A program made the translations under genes and the position numbers. A DNA stretch of 64,000 bases from Streptosporangiaceae bacterium (GTDB lineage: Bacteria; Actinomycetota; Actinomycetes; Streptosporangiales; Streptosporangiaceae): positions 1 to 64,000 of the forward strand of contig JAOPYK010000155.1 of the NCBI GenBank assembly GCA_025964695.1, in the 5' to 3' direction. A model generated the notes under the pieces. The model saw only the letters and a program-made list of their open reading frames with translations. It had not been told where the DNA came from and did not search any database. Shown in pieces: positions 1-8,745 of the stretch; the first letter of the stretch is position 1, and the number at the start of each line of letters is the position of its first letter.

Positions 1-474
1 GTGGACGCCGTCGTCAACGCGGCCAACTCCTCGCTGATGGGCGGCGGCGGGGTCGACGGGGCCATCCACCGCAGGGGCGGCCCCGCGATCCTGGAGGCCT
101 GCCGGGCGCTGCGAGCCGCACACTACGGCGGCGGGCTGCCGACCGGCCAGGCGGTGGCCACCACCGCGGGCGACCTTCCGGCACGCTGGGTCATCCACAC
201 GGTCGGCCCGGTCTACGCCCGTGGTGTCGACCGCTCGGAGCTCCTGGCCTCCTGCTACCGGGAGTCACTGCGGGTCGCCGACGAGCTGGGCGCGGCGAGC
301 GTGGCCTTCCCCGCGGTGTCGGCCGGCATCTATGGCTGGCCGATGGACGATGCCGCCCGCATCGCCGTCGGCACCGTACGGGCGACCCCCACCAAGATCA
401 CGGACGTCCGGTTCGTCCTGTTCACCTCCGACGCCTACACCGCGTTCGAACGGACTCTCACCTCTACGGGGTGA
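1..474 (+). CDS. Macro-domain protein (ADP-ribose binding/hydrolase), 5' end cut by window
   Basis: Macro-domain proteins bind ADP-ribose, and many remove O-acetyl or protein-linked ADP-ribose. The sequence shows the family signature NAANSSLMGGGGVDGAIH at its very start, then HTVGPVY and the phosphate-loop motif SAGIYGWP. In full-length relatives the NAAN motif lies about 20 residues in, so the GTG at base 1 is an internal Val codon and the true start lies outside the window. The visible 157 residues cover nearly the whole domain. No partner gene is visible; the downstream neighbour is convergent. Confidence 0.88.
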   Translation: MDAVVNAANSSLMGGGGVDGAIHRRGGPAILEACRALRAAHYGGGLPTGQAVATTAGDLPARWVIHTVGPVYARGVDRSELLASCYRESLRVADELGAASVAFPAVSAGIYGWPMDDAARIAVGTVRATPTKITDVRFVLFTSDAYTAFERTLTSTG

Positions 475-618
475 GACCTGTTCATCCGGATGTCGCCCGG
501 TCGAGGTCGCCTGGCGAGCCAGCCATGACGCGAGGCGTGTCATCTGGGGTGTCTTGCCTTGGGTGGTGTCTTGTCTTCGGTGTCGAGGGGTCACCACCAC
601 GACCCCCATCGTCACCGT

Positions 619-1548
619 TCACGCCGGGTAGTGATCCTGCCCGGCCGGGGGCGCCACGGCGGACCAGGGCAGGGTGACCTCGCCCAGCCGCCACCTGGCC
701 CGGCCGCCGAGCGGTGCGCGGGTCTCCACCGGCCAGGACCGGGCCAGCAGTCGCACCGCGGTGATCCAGCGCTGCCGGGGGCCAAAGACCGACTGGGGTG
801 CCGCACTCGCCCAGGCCCGGTCGAAGTCGCCGAGCAGCCCGTGGATCGGCTCGCCCGGGACATTACGGTGGATCAGTGTCTTGGGCAGCCGTTCGGCCAG
901 CTCGGAGGGCTGGGGCAGCGAGGCCACCCGCGCCGCGAACGTGATCGTCTGAGGCACCGGCTCAGGCGCCGCCCTGCTCCCCGCCCGTCCCGCGGCCGTA
1001 CGGGCGAGGGCGGGCTCCGCCGGGCGGGGCACGTGCCGGGCCAGGCCGGGGCCGTGGGTCAGGGCGACCCAGACGGCACGGCGGCCGATCTCGTCGCAGG
1101 TGCCCTCGACCAGCACGCCGCCGGGAGCCAGCCCGGAACAGATCCGGTGCCAGGACTCCCAGGCCGTCGCCTCGTCGTACTGCCGCAGCACGTTGAAGGC
1201 CCGCACCAGGGCGGGCGGCCGGTCCACCGGCAGCTCGAAGCCACCGCGCCGGAACGACAGGCCGCGGTACGGGGTGCGGCGCAGGAACTCCTGGGCCACC
1301 GCGACCCGCTCCGGGTCGATCTCCAGCCCTACCACCTCCACCCGCGGGCAGACGGCGCGCAGCCGCAGGAACAGCTCCACGGTGGTGACCGGTGAGGCGC
1401 CATAGCCCAGGTCGACCACCAGCGGCCGGTCCCGAGCCCGCAGCGACCGGCCCTGGGTGGCGGCGATCCACCGGTCCACCCGGCGCAGCCGGTTGGGGTT
1501 GGTGGTGCCACGGGTGATGACTCCCATGGGCCGGGCTGGTCGGGACAC
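619..1548 (-). CDS. Class I SAM-dependent methyltransferase (actinobacterial, substrate unknown)
   Basis: A Rossmann-type methyltransferase of 309 aa. Motif I is seen as VVDLGYGASP, followed by the acidic end of strand beta-2 in VVGLEIDPERV. The N-terminal GVITRGTTNPNRLRRVDRW segment is, from memory, typical of a conserved actinobacterial family whose substrate is not known. The GTG at 1548 is preferred because a TACAGT -10-like hexamer (1555-1560, read on the minus strand) lies 6 nt upstream, as in leaderless actinobacterial transcripts. An ATG at 1527 is the alternative. It is convergent with the macro-domain gene. Confidence 0.72.
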   Translation of the reverse strand: MSRPARPMGVITRGTTNPNRLRRVDRWIAATQGRSLRARDRPLVVDLGYGASPVTTVELFLRLRAVCPRVEVVGLEIDPERVAVAQEFLRRTPYRGLSFRRGGFELPVDRPPALVRAFNVLRQYDEATAWESWHRICSGLAPGGVLVEGTCDEIGRRAVWVALTHGPGLARHVPRPAEPALARTAAGRAGSRAAPEPVPQTITFAARVASLPQPSELAERLPKTLIHRNVPGEPIHGLLGDFDRAWASAAPQSVFGPRQRWITAVRLLARSWPVETRAPLGGRARWRLGEVTLPWSAVAPPAGQDHYPA

Positions 1549-1554
1549 GCCACA

Positions 1555-1560
1555 ACTGTA
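1555..1560 (-). promoter_or_regulatory. -10-like hexamer for the methyltransferase gene
   Basis: TACAGT on the minus strand lies 6 nt before the GTG at 1548, the distance expected for a leaderless mRNA. No convincing -35 was recognised. Confidence 0.35.
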
Positions 1561-1625
1561 GGAGTTGCCGGCAGTCCTTCGGCCCCGCCGGGAAGGTGCC
1601 CGGGCCCGAGTCGGGCCGGCCGGGG

Positions 1626-1673
1626 CGGTCAGGACGTGGGACGGTCAGGACGTGGGACGGTCAGGACGGTCAG
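1626..1673. repeat. 16-bp tandem repeat over a stop codon
   Basis: Two perfect copies of CGGTCAGGACGTGGGA (1626-1641 and 1642-1657) are followed by two shortened copies (CGGTCAGGA, CGGTCAG). The last shortened copy contains the stop codon (1670-1672, minus strand) of the S15-type hydrolase, so TGACCG recurs downstream of the real stop. Confidence 0.9.
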
Positions 1674-3232
1674 CCGGTCGGGATGGTCAGCCAGGAGGGG
1701 TCGGCGGCCGGGGAGCCGAAGGTGACCGTGGCGCCCGGCTTGCTCATGCTGCGATAGCGGATGTCGGTGGTGTCCACGACCAGCGCGAGGTGGTGGCCGG
1801 CCGGCACGGTCCAGCGGATCGGCTCCAGCCGGAAGTCGATCGTCCGGGCCTTCCCCGGGGTCGCGCCGCGCAGCGTGTACGGCTTGTGCGTGATCAGCGA
1901 GCCCTCCCCGCCGGGGGTGACGTCATAGAGGTAGGCGAAGACCGAGGTGGTGGCGGCGCTCGGGGTGATGGTCGTGTGCAGGCGCGGCGCGCCGCTGACG
2001 ACCGTGGTGCGGGCGTACGGTGCGGCCGTCCAGACGCCGCCGAACCTGCGATCGACCTCGGCGACCTTGATCTTCCAGGGGATGCCCGCCTGCTGGGCCA
2101 CCCCGGTCACCTCGACCACTCCGCTGTCCGCGACGGTGGGCCATCCGGCGTCGATCCGCCCGCTCCAGCCGGTGGCGGCCCGGGCGGCGAGCGAGCCCTT
2201 AGCCAGATAAAACCTGCCGGTCCCCGATGAGATCCCGGCCCAGTCCGGGAAGCCCTGCCAGCCGCCGCCGTTGGCCGCCTTGAGCTCGACCGGGTTTTCC
2301 CCGTCGATGCCGTTGGCCGTGCCGTTGAGATAGTGATCGAACCAGCGGGTCGTCGCCGCCCACACGTCGTTGGGCAGGCCGACCACGCCGAGGCCGTCGG
2401 CCGAGCCGTGGTCGCCGGGCTGGAGCATCAGGTGCTTCGGACCGGTGAACCGGCCGTAGAAGTCGGTGATCTGGCTGGGTGGGAAGATGCCGTCATCCCA
2501 CGCGTTGCCGATCAGGACGGCGGGGTGGTTGGCGTTGATCTGGGCGAGGTAGGAGCCGACGCCACGAGGCCCCGCCAGCGGCAACGCGGAGGCGATGTCG
2601 TCGATGAGGTAGGCGTTCTGCAGCTTCAGCATATCCTCGCCGGGGCGCCCGGTGATGTTGCCGATCGCCAGCAGTCCCGCAGCGGTCTGCTCGCTGACCG
2701 TCTGGTTCGGGTAGAGCGAGGCGGCCAGGTCGGCCCAGCCGCTCATCGCTGCGACCGCGCGTACCCGACGGTCCTTGGCCGCGGTGAGCAGGCTGATGCC
2801 CGCCCCGTAGGAGAGGCCGGCCATGCCGACCCGATTCTCGTCGGCGTGCGCGTTGCGTACCGCCCAGTCGATGACCTTGCTCGCGTCACGGGTGTCGGGG
2901 CCGCCGGCCACCTCGATCTTGCCGCCGGAGTCCCAGAAGCCCCGGCTGGTGTAGCTGACCACCACGTACCCGGACTCCTTGGCCAGTTTCACCCCTGCGC
3001 CGACGTATTCCACGTCCAGCAGCGACCAGCTGGAGGGCATGACCAGCAGCGGGAACGGTCCGTTCCCCCGGCCGGTGGGCCGCACCACGAAGGCCTTGAG
3101 CACGGTACCGCCGTCGCCGGGGATCGACTCGTAGGTCGTGGTGGAGCCGGTGTCGGCCCGCGCGGGGACCGTCACCGCCGTCGAGCCGGCCGCCACCACC
3201 GCGGCGGCCACCAGGGCCAGGACTCTGCGCAC
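1670..3232 (-). CDS. Secreted CocE/NonD-type alpha/beta hydrolase (S15 X-Pro peptidase-like)
   Basis: Secreted serine hydrolase of the S15/CocE superfamily (acyl or X-Pro bond hydrolysis; substrate unknown). Residues 1-27 form a signal peptide (MRRVLALVAAAVVAAG, cleavage near ARA-D). The nucleophile elbow is GLSYGAG near residue 140; the acid is likely in NAWDDGIFPP and the base in PGDHGS. The last ~200 residues fit the jelly-roll domain of this family, with a FRLEPI..VPAGHHLALVVDTTD-like ending. The length of 520 aa is normal. The gene stands alone, divergent from the BlaI operon. Confidence 0.85.
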   Translation of the reverse strand: MRRVLALVAAAVVAAGSTAVTVPARADTGSTTTYESIPGDGGTVLKAFVVRPTGRGNGPFPLLVMPSSWSLLDVEYVGAGVKLAKESGYVVVSYTSRGFWDSGGKIEVAGGPDTRDASKVIDWAVRNAHADENRVGMAGLSYGAGISLLTAAKDRRVRAVAAMSGWADLAASLYPNQTVSEQTAAGLLAIGNITGRPGEDMLKLQNAYLIDDIASALPLAGPRGVGSYLAQINANHPAVLIGNAWDDGIFPPSQITDFYGRFTGPKHLMLQPGDHGSADGLGVVGLPNDVWAATTRWFDHYLNGTANGIDGENPVELKAANGGGWQGFPDWAGISSGTGRFYLAKGSLAARAATGWSGRIDAGWPTVADSGVVEVTGVAQQAGIPWKIKVAEVDRRFGGVWTAAPYARTTVVSGAPRLHTTITPSAATTSVFAYLYDVTPGGEGSLITHKPYTLRGATPGKARTIDFRLEPIRWTVPAGHHLALVVDTTDIRYRSMSKPGATVTFGSPAADPSWLTIPTG

Positions 3233-3417
3233 GTTCCTACCTCCACCTCGCGAGCCGGCGTCGGGCCGTCCTCGGCACCCAAAAGTAAAGACCTACTTAC
3301 TAGCCCGGCTGCTCCGTGAGCGTGGCAGACGACATGGTCAATCCCTACGAACCCAGATGAGAAAAACACCCCCGGAGTTGTCAGGTATGTGCTAACTGCA
3401 CTCAGTGAGGCACGGAA

Positions 3418-3437
3418 ACTACGTCTCGTAGTACTAC
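3418..3437. promoter_or_regulatory. Probable BlaI operator (overlapping ACTAC/GTAGT dyads)
   Basis: ACTACG-TCT-CGTAGT (3418-3432) is a perfect 6+3+6 dyad. It overlaps a second perfect palindrome, GTAGTACTAC (3428-3437). The half-site ACTAC/GTAGT therefore occurs three times in 20 bp, 37 bp before the BlaI-family start codon. BlaI/MecI proteins bind such TAC...GTA dyads and repress their own operon, so autoregulation is inferred. Confidence 0.7.
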
Positions 3438-3473
3438 TGGGTGTGGTGAATCATTGGCGGTCCGGTTAGGCTG

Positions 3474-3842
3474 GTGAACGTGAAGGGTTTGGGAGAGCTG
3501 GAACGCACCGTCATGGAACTTCTCTGGGCACGGCCGGAGGCCGCGACGGCCCGCGACGTGAGCCGTGCCCTCGCCGACGACCGGGATCTGGCCCACACCA
3601 CGGTCATGACCGTGCTGGACCGGCTCGCGAAGAAGGGCTTCCTGCGCCGTGAGCGTGACGGGCGGGCGTGGCTGTACCGGCCGACGACCAGCCGGGAGGA
3701 CTACGTCACCGAGCTCATGCTGGGCGCCCTCGATCTGACCGGTGACCGTGACGCCGCGCTGGCCCACTTCGCCCGCTCGGTCTCCGGGGACGAGGCCGCC
3801 GTGCTTCGCCAGGCCCTGGCGGCTCTGGAGTCCCCGGGATGA
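3474..3842 (+). CDS. BlaI/MecI/CopY-family winged-helix repressor
   Basis: Transcriptional repressor of 122 aa, the usual BlaI length. The N-terminal winged helix runs from LERTVMELLW through HTTVMTVLDRLAKKGFLRRERDGRAWLY (recognition helix and wing); the C-terminal helices (residues ~75-120) form the dimer region that a cognate protease cleaves. The GTG at 3474 is used; a second GTG two codons later is possible. The ATG of the next gene overlaps the stop (ATGA), so it is co-translated with a membrane metalloprotease, the classic BlaI/BlaR pair. The dyads at 3418-3437 suggest self-repression. Confidence 0.9.
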   Translation: MNVKGLGELERTVMELLWARPEAATARDVSRALADDRDLAHTTVMTVLDRLAKKGFLRRERDGRAWLYRPTTSREDYVTELMLGALDLTGDRDAALAHFARSVSGDEAAVLRQALAALESPG

Positions 3843-4750
3843 CCGGCACGGTCCTGCTCGCCTTGATCGCGGCAGGCACTCTGCCCGGGGCGCACCTGCT
3901 GTCCCGCGCCCGCTGGACCTGGCGCACCCCGCGCACCGCCATCGCCCTCTGGCAGGCCTTGGGGCTGGCCTGGGGGGTCGCCAGCATCGGAGCCCTGCTC
4001 GGCTTCGCACTGCTGCCATACCGGCAGGGTGTCGTCGGCGGGCTGATCCCCCTCCGCGCCGACGGCGGAGCGCGGCTGGACACCCCGCACGTCATCGCCC
4101 TGATCGCCGGGCTGGCCCTCTGCTCGGTGCTGCTGGTCATGCTGATGTGGGCGGTCGTACGGGTCCTGCGAGCGCGCCGCCGGCATCGCGCCCTGCTGGC
4201 GCTGGTGGCCCGGGACTCGGGACTGCGCGACACCCTCGTCCTGGACCATGAGGCGGCGGCCGCGTATTGCGTGCCGGGCGTGCGGTCCGCCAAGGTCGTG
4301 GTCAGCGCCGGGACCCTGAAACTACTGGACCAGGCCGAACTGGCGGCCGTGCTCGCGCACGAGCGGGCGCATGTACGGGAGCGCCACGACCTGGTGCTGC
4401 TGCCGTTCGCCTCACTCCGCCAGGTGTTCCCCGGCTTCCGGCTGGTGGCACGCTCGCTGGACGCAGTGGAGCTGCTCATCGAGATGACCGCTGACGACCG
4501 GGCCCAGCGGCACCGGCCGCCACGGGAGCTCGCCACCGCGTTGCTGCGCTTCGCCGCGGCCCGCCCGGTGGCGGCTCCCTCCGGCGCCCTCTCACTCTCG
4601 GACGACGGCTTCGGCGGCGGCGGACCGGTCATGGCCCGTGTCCGCCGGCTGCTCGATCCCGTCCCGCCGCCCTTCGTGGTGCAGGCCACCGCGCTGGCGA
4701 CCGCGACCATGATCGCGGTCATCCCCGTCCTGCTCTACGCGCTGCCCTGA
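3839..4750 (+). CDS. M56/BlaR1-like membrane zinc metalloprotease
   Basis: Integral membrane protease of 303 aa, partner of the BlaI repressor. Hydrophobic helices lie near residues 1-20, 36-58 and 84-108, with a C-terminal one near 280-300. The cytoplasmic loop carries the gluzincin motif HERAH (residues ~174-178, in VLAHERAHVRERHD). Unlike staphylococcal BlaR1 there is no C-terminal penicillin-binding sensor domain, the usual form in actinobacteria. It probably cleaves the repressor on a wall or envelope signal, which is inference. It overlaps the upstream stop codon by 4 bp. Confidence 0.87.
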   Translation: MTGTVLLALIAAGTLPGAHLLSRARWTWRTPRTAIALWQALGLAWGVASIGALLGFALLPYRQGVVGGLIPLRADGGARLDTPHVIALIAGLALCSVLLVMLMWAVVRVLRARRRHRALLALVARDSGLRDTLVLDHEAAAAYCVPGVRSAKVVVSAGTLKLLDQAELAAVLAHERAHVRERHDLVLLPFASLRQVFPGFRLVARSLDAVELLIEMTADDRAQRHRPPRELATALLRFAAARPVAAPSGALSLSDDGFGGGGPVMARVRRLLDPVPPPFVVQATALATATMIAVIPVLLYALP

Positions 4751-4757
4751 GGCCCGG

Positions 4758-4799
4758 CGAGACCAGGCCCGCAAGACCAGACCCCCAAGACCAGACCCG
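4758..4799. repeat. 14-bp imperfect tandem repeat after a stop codon
   Basis: Three units of form CRAGACCAGRCCCN start 8 bp after the stop of the M56 protease gene. Units two and three (CAAGACCAGACCCC/G) differ only at the last base. Beyond it, 4800-4835 is GC-rich (GGGTCCCGGGCCCGCCCGGG) and may fold as a terminator for the convergent pair. Confidence 0.75.
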
Positions 4800-4835
4800 G
4801 GACGCGGTCGCCCCCGGGTCCCGGGCCCGCCCGGG

Positions 4836-5108
4836 CTACTGCGGTCCCGGCTGTTTCGGGAACCGGGTCGCGGAACCGCCGCCGAAATCGGCCCGCGGCG
4901 GCAGCACCCGTACCCGCAGATCACTGCAGTCGGCGCAGGACGGATCCGCCCAGGGTGGCATGCTCACGGTGCCGGCCCGCCGCCAGGTCACGGCGTTGCC
5001 ACCGCGACCGTCATCGACATGCCAGGCTTCGTAGGCGTGCTCCCAGCGGCTCTGACAACTCAGGCACTCGAAACGCCAGATCTCGGTGATGACGTGCACG
5101 TCCCTCAT
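4836..5108 (-). CDS. Small zinc-ribbon protein of unknown function
   Basis: A 90-aa protein with two CxxC knuckles (C15/C18 in FECLSCQ and C57/C60 in PSCADCS), a likely single zinc site. Between them is an aromatic segment, RWEHAYEAWHVDD. I cannot assign a function. The ATG at 5108 is chosen because AGGAG lies 7 nt upstream; a frame extension to 5147 has no such site. It is convergent with the M56 protease gene. Confidence 0.6.
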   Translation of the reverse strand: MRDVHVITEIWRFECLSCQSRWEHAYEAWHVDDGRGGNAVTWRRAGTVSMPPWADPSCADCSDLRVRVLPPRADFGGGSATRFPKQPGPQ

Positions 5109-5180
5109 GGGGCACTCCTGGAACTCCAGCTCGACAGATGGATCCACCAGAAGGTGCGGAGCGAGTCCGCACCGTGCCCA

Positions 5181-5648
5181 TTACGTGCGTGAGACTCCGA
5201 TCATGGTCAGCAATGACGCGCCGGCCGCTCGCGGGCGCAGCTCACCGGTGCGGTACGGCTCAATCCGCCGGGCGCCGTGCGGCCGGGCGGGGGCCGTGTT
5301 GACGAGCAGCGGGCCGACCGCGCCCGCCAGGTCGCTGCGGAGACCGGGGGCCCGCAGGACGGCCTGATGATGCCGGTGCCCAGGGGGGACGTCGCGCCCA
5401 GGGCCTTGGTCGCCGCCGTCATCGTCGGCTTGATACCGAGTGTCGTCTCCCGCCGATGACGGCGTCTGTAAGGAGCCGGAGCCGGACCCGCCCGCCTCGG
5501 CGGCCTGGACGACCGGGCCCCGGGCGTCGGGGTCGTGCGGGCTCTGCAGGCACATCCCGGAGTGCAGGAGGGCCGCGAGGAGCGTCGTCAGCCACAGCGC
5601 CCGCCTCAGCCGACTGCATGCTTTACGTACGCGCGAACTCGCGACCAT
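5181..5648 (-). CDS. Small secreted or membrane protein of unknown function
   Basis: A 155-aa open frame with a basic N-terminus and a hydrophobic segment (LWLTTLLAALLHSGMCL, residues ~18-34), then a low-complexity Gly/Ser/Asp/Pro stretch and a conserved-looking end, LLTMIGVSRT. From memory, small actinobacterial proteins with an N-terminal TM and a short hydrophobic end ending in R-T exist, but no function is known. The start is supported by a TATAAG -10 element ending 8 bp before the ATG. The middle reads poorly, so a frameshift there cannot be excluded. Confidence 0.5.
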   Translation of the reverse strand: MVASSRVRKACSRLRRALWLTTLLAALLHSGMCLQSPHDPDARGPVVQAAEAGGSGSGSLQTPSSAGDDTRYQADDDGGDQGPGRDVPPGHRHHQAVLRAPGLRSDLAGAVGPLLVNTAPARPHGARRIEPYRTGELRPRAAGASLLTMIGVSRT

Positions 5649-5656
5649 ACGGCCAA

Positions 5657-5662
5657 CTTATA
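5657..5662 (-). promoter_or_regulatory. -10 element for the 5648 gene, leaderless type
   Basis: TATAAG on the minus strand lies 8 bp upstream of the ATG at 5648. No ribosome binding site fits between them, so transcription probably starts at or next to the ATG. It sits in a locally AT-richer stretch. Confidence 0.45.
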
Positions 5663-5716
5663 TCACGCTACGAATTGGCCTCACTACTGCGCGTGACAGT
5701 TCTTGACGACCCTCGG

Positions 5717-7441
5717 TTAGGAAAGACTGCGGAACTGGCGGGACTGCGAGATCGCGCCGGACGTGGCGAGGGTGAAGGTCCGCATCGACTCGGCGAACTT
5801 GGACAGATCCCACTCGGCCGGGCCCTCGTACCAGTAGAGGTTGTCGGCCCCTTCCTCCCGGACGCCCGCGTCCTCCACACTCTTGGCCCAGTGCCCGATG
5901 GCGTCGAAGACCACCGCGTACGGCAGGTAGCGGGAGAACAAGGCGATGCGCTGGGTGTCGGCCAGATCCGGCGTGGACTCGCCGCGCAGCAGGTGCGCGC
6001 GGAAGCCGATCGTGTGCGCCAGCACGGTCGCACCGCGCGAGGTCTTGGCCGGCATGTACTGCCCGCCCAGGGCGAGCGCCGCACCGCCGATGATGGCGGC
6101 GAGCCCGATCAGCGCCAGGTCGCTGAAGAGCGCCAGCACGACGGTGCCAACGAGGCCCAGCCCCGTCAGCACGAAACCCGCGACGGTCCAGCGGGTCCGC
6201 ACCGCGTCGGGGCGGCGCGTGAACCAGCCCTGGGTCACCACGTCGGCGTACATGGCCTCGCGGACCTTGGCCAGATCCCCGGCGAAGGTGCCGCCCAGCT
6301 CCGACAGCCGAATCTCCGACCGGTGGTCGAAGAGCGCGTCGTAGAGCAGTTGCTCGTAGGGCAGGAGGTCGGAATGCGGGCGGTCCTGCTTGACCAGCTT
6401 CCAGTCGAGCCGTCCGGTGGTCGCCCGGTCCTCCTCCTCGATCAGCAGATAGCCGCGCACCGCCAGGTCGACGATGGTCGCGGTGACGTCGATGACGTCG
6501 GCCTGCTCGTCGATGAGCGTACCGATCTGACCGGGCCGCACCCCGTCCGGTGGCGCGAACCCGTTGCCGTCGACCGGAGCCTGGTCGCCCTCGACCGCCT
6601 TCTTACTGACCGTGCGCGAGTCGCGCCCGCGCAGCTGGTAGAGCAGTCCGAACCCGCCGAGCAGCAGCACCAGCAAGCCCAGCAGGGAACCGCCGGTCAC
6701 CGAGTTGACGGTGAAGGCGGTGGCCAGTGTGCGGCGCATCTGGTACAGCGGCTGTGCCTTGGTCATTCCCAGCGGATAGCCGACGACCACGGTGAGGTAC
6801 TCGTCCGGGAGCAGGTTCTGCTGGGAGAACTCGCCTCGCGTCTGGGTGTGGTTGGAGAGGAAGAACTGGGTGCAGCCGGTGGAGCTCTCCAGGGACCCCG
6901 CGAAGCAGTTGAGGTTGCGGATCGGCGATCCGGAGTCGATCGCGACCTTGGCCTGCAGCACCGGCACCCGCCATCCGCCGACCGCGGTCCAGCGCAGTTC
7001 CTCGGCGTTGCCCAGGGTCGCCACCGCGCCACGCACGTCGTACGCGAGGGCGACGGTGCGCCGGCCACTGATCGCGCCGTTGCCGGTGACCTTCACGATC
7101 GTACGGTTGCCATCGTCGACGACGGAGACGCCGGCGGGGCCACCGTCAGGGCTGGAGGCGGTGACCGACCCGATCTTGAAGACGCGGTCGCGGGTGTCAT
7201 TGTCACGGATCTTGGTGACGAACGAGCGTTCGAAGCCGTGCCCGCCGTTGAAGTCGTAGGTGATCGTCTCCTTGGCGTGCACCACCCCGTCCCCGCCGAC
7301 GGTCAGTGCGACCTCGTCCTTGGCCACCCGCTCGGACGCCAGCACCTGCGCCGATGCCGGAGTGGCCAGGGCCATCAGACCGGCGACGGTGAGCGGAGCC
7401 AGCAGGGCCCGAAGACGACCCGACCGCGATTGACGCTGCAT
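5717..7441 (-). CDS. DUF2207 predicted membrane protein
   Basis: Secreted or membrane protein of about 574 aa. Order: signal peptide (LRALLAPLTVAGLMALATPASA); a ~200-residue DUF2207 domain with typical strings HAKETITYDF, VRGAV and YPLGM; a TM helix (LLGLLVLLLGGFGLLYQL); a cytoplasmic part with YLLIEEEDR; then two hydrophobic segments (VLTGLGLVGTVVLALF, LALIGLAAIIGGAALAL). Function unknown. The ATG at 7441 is preferred; an in-frame TTG at 7483 would put 14 polar residues before the signal peptide. The usual Gly/Ser-rich tail is absent, and the protein ends in SQSRQFRSLS. Confidence 0.8.
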   Translation of the reverse strand: MQRQSRSGRLRALLAPLTVAGLMALATPASAQVLASERVAKDEVALTVGGDGVVHAKETITYDFNGGHGFERSFVTKIRDNDTRDRVFKIGSVTASSPDGGPAGVSVVDDGNRTIVKVTGNGAISGRRTVALAYDVRGAVATLGNAEELRWTAVGGWRVPVLQAKVAIDSGSPIRNLNCFAGSLESSTGCTQFFLSNHTQTRGEFSQQNLLPDEYLTVVVGYPLGMTKAQPLYQMRRTLATAFTVNSVTGGSLLGLLVLLLGGFGLLYQLRGRDSRTVSKKAVEGDQAPVDGNGFAPPDGVRPGQIGTLIDEQADVIDVTATIVDLAVRGYLLIEEEDRATTGRLDWKLVKQDRPHSDLLPYEQLLYDALFDHRSEIRLSELGGTFAGDLAKVREAMYADVVTQGWFTRRPDAVRTRWTVAGFVLTGLGLVGTVVLALFSDLALIGLAAIIGGAALALGGQYMPAKTSRGATVLAHTIGFRAHLLRGESTPDLADTQRIALFSRYLPYAVVFDAIGHWAKSVEDAGVREEGADNLYWYEGPAEWDLSKFAESMRTFTLATSGAISQSRQFRSLS

Positions 7442-7529
7442 GGCGGGAAAGCGTACCGGTCCGTTGTGGCCCAAGGTCGCCAAGACGGTCTATGCCGTTG
7501 TTTTCCCAGGTATGCAATGATTTCCTGCC

Positions 7530-8603
7530 ATGGCAGGCAGCTACCCCCCGTACCCGCCGCCGCCCCCACCAGGCGGTGGCGGCATGCCGCCTTACGGGCG
7601 GGTACCGCCCTACGGCGGCGCGCGACCCGGCTACCCGCCGCCGTACGCAGGCCCGCCGCAGGCCGGTCCGCCGCCGTACGGCCAGCCCTGGCAGGGGCCA
7701 CACCAGCGATACGCCATGCCCATGCGGCGCCGGCCGCCCCGGCGTTCGGCGGCCGGTTCCGTGGTCGCGGCCCTCGGGGCCCTGGCGACCATCTTCGTGG
7801 CTGCGGTACTGGTCATATCGGTGTTCGGGGACCGCAGCAAAGGCACGACCACTATCGCCGGCAGCAGGTCGGGCCCCCGGTCGACCCGGGCGCAGGCCAC
7901 CGACAGCAAGCTCTACGGGACGGGCGCGCTCACGTCGGTGAACTGCCGGCTGCCGCGGATCGTGCAAGGCGACACCTCGTCCATGAAGACCTTCATGGAC
8001 GAGCTCACCGGCTGTCTCGACCGGACCTGGCGGCGGCAGTTCGGCAAGGCGGGGCTGGGCTTCGCCGCGCCGGAGCGGATGTTCTGGACCCAGCCCGGCA
8101 GCGGGGCCTGTGGCTCGTACCCGGCCCCCGGCGCGGCGGCGTTCTACTGCCCGGCGAACCAGACGATGTACGTGGGACTGCAGCACGTGATCGAGACGGC
8201 CGGGAACGAGCCGGTGTCGCACTATGCGGTCTACGCCCGGGTGATCGCACACGAGTACGGCCACCATGTGCAGGACCAGGGGGGCATCCTGGACTACGGG
8301 CACCAGCTCATGTCGCAGAGCGGCGTCGACGCGCGCGATGAGGCCAGCCGGCGCATCGAACTGCAGGCCCAGTGCCTCGCCGGCGCCTTCCTGGGATCGG
8401 AGAAGAACTCCCTGCCCATGACCCGGGAGCAGACCCATTACCTGCTGCTGGACGTGCGGGGCCGAGGCGACGACAACCAGCCGACCGGCAAGCACGATCA
8501 CGGCTCCAGCAGGCACTACGCGGGCTGGGTCGTCACCGGTTACACCAGGCAGGTGCTGTCCGCCTGCAACACCTGGACCGCACCCTCGTCCGCGGTGTCC
8601 TGA
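7530..8603 (+). CDS. Membrane-anchored neutral zinc metallopeptidase (YpfJ family)
   Basis: A 357-aa protein: residues 1-65 are Pro/Gly/Tyr-rich and cytoplasmic; a TM segment follows (VVAALGALATIFVAAVLVISVFG, ~73-95); the external peptidase domain carries HEYGHH (near 240-245) and the downstream ELQAQCLAGAF with the third ligand Glu. Cys pairs (VNCRLP, TGCLD, GACGSY, FYCPAN) could form disulfides outside the cell. Substrate unknown. Its start is divergent from the DUF2207 gene and they share a ~90-bp promoter region. Confidence 0.88.
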   Translation: MAGSYPPYPPPPPPGGGGMPPYGRVPPYGGARPGYPPPYAGPPQAGPPPYGQPWQGPHQRYAMPMRRRPPRRSAAGSVVAALGALATIFVAAVLVISVFGDRSKGTTTIAGSRSGPRSTRAQATDSKLYGTGALTSVNCRLPRIVQGDTSSMKTFMDELTGCLDRTWRRQFGKAGLGFAAPERMFWTQPGSGACGSYPAPGAAAFYCPANQTMYVGLQHVIETAGNEPVSHYAVYARVIAHEYGHHVQDQGGILDYGHQLMSQSGVDARDEASRRIELQAQCLAGAFLGSEKNSLPMTREQTHYLLLDVRGRGDDNQPTGKHDHGSSRHYAGWVVTGYTRQVLSACNTWTAPSSAVS

Positions 8604-8708
8604 CGCCCTTTTTCCCCGGTTAGGACGGGGTCTGTCGGCCTGTTGGGGCGGCCGTGACGGGTGATATGCCCACTGTGACCAGACTCACGGGTAAGTGCTA
8701 GCTACTGC

Positions 8709-8724
8709 GCTTGCAACAGCAAGC
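8709..8724. promoter_or_regulatory. Dyad upstream of the XRE regulator, possible operator
   Basis: GCTTGC-AACA-GCAAGC is a perfect 6+4+6 inverted repeat, 21 bp before the ATG at 8746. XRE-type dimeric regulators bind sites of this size, so autoregulation is plausible but unproven. Confidence 0.45.
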
Positions 8725-8745
8725 ATTCTGACGCAAAGTGGAGAC

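Noticed and set aside
5456..8341. 961-codon open frame on the plus strand
   Set aside because: It runs antisense to the DUF2207 gene and through another frame of the zinc peptidase; composition is Arg/Gly/Ala-rich with no motif. It is a by-product of high GC.
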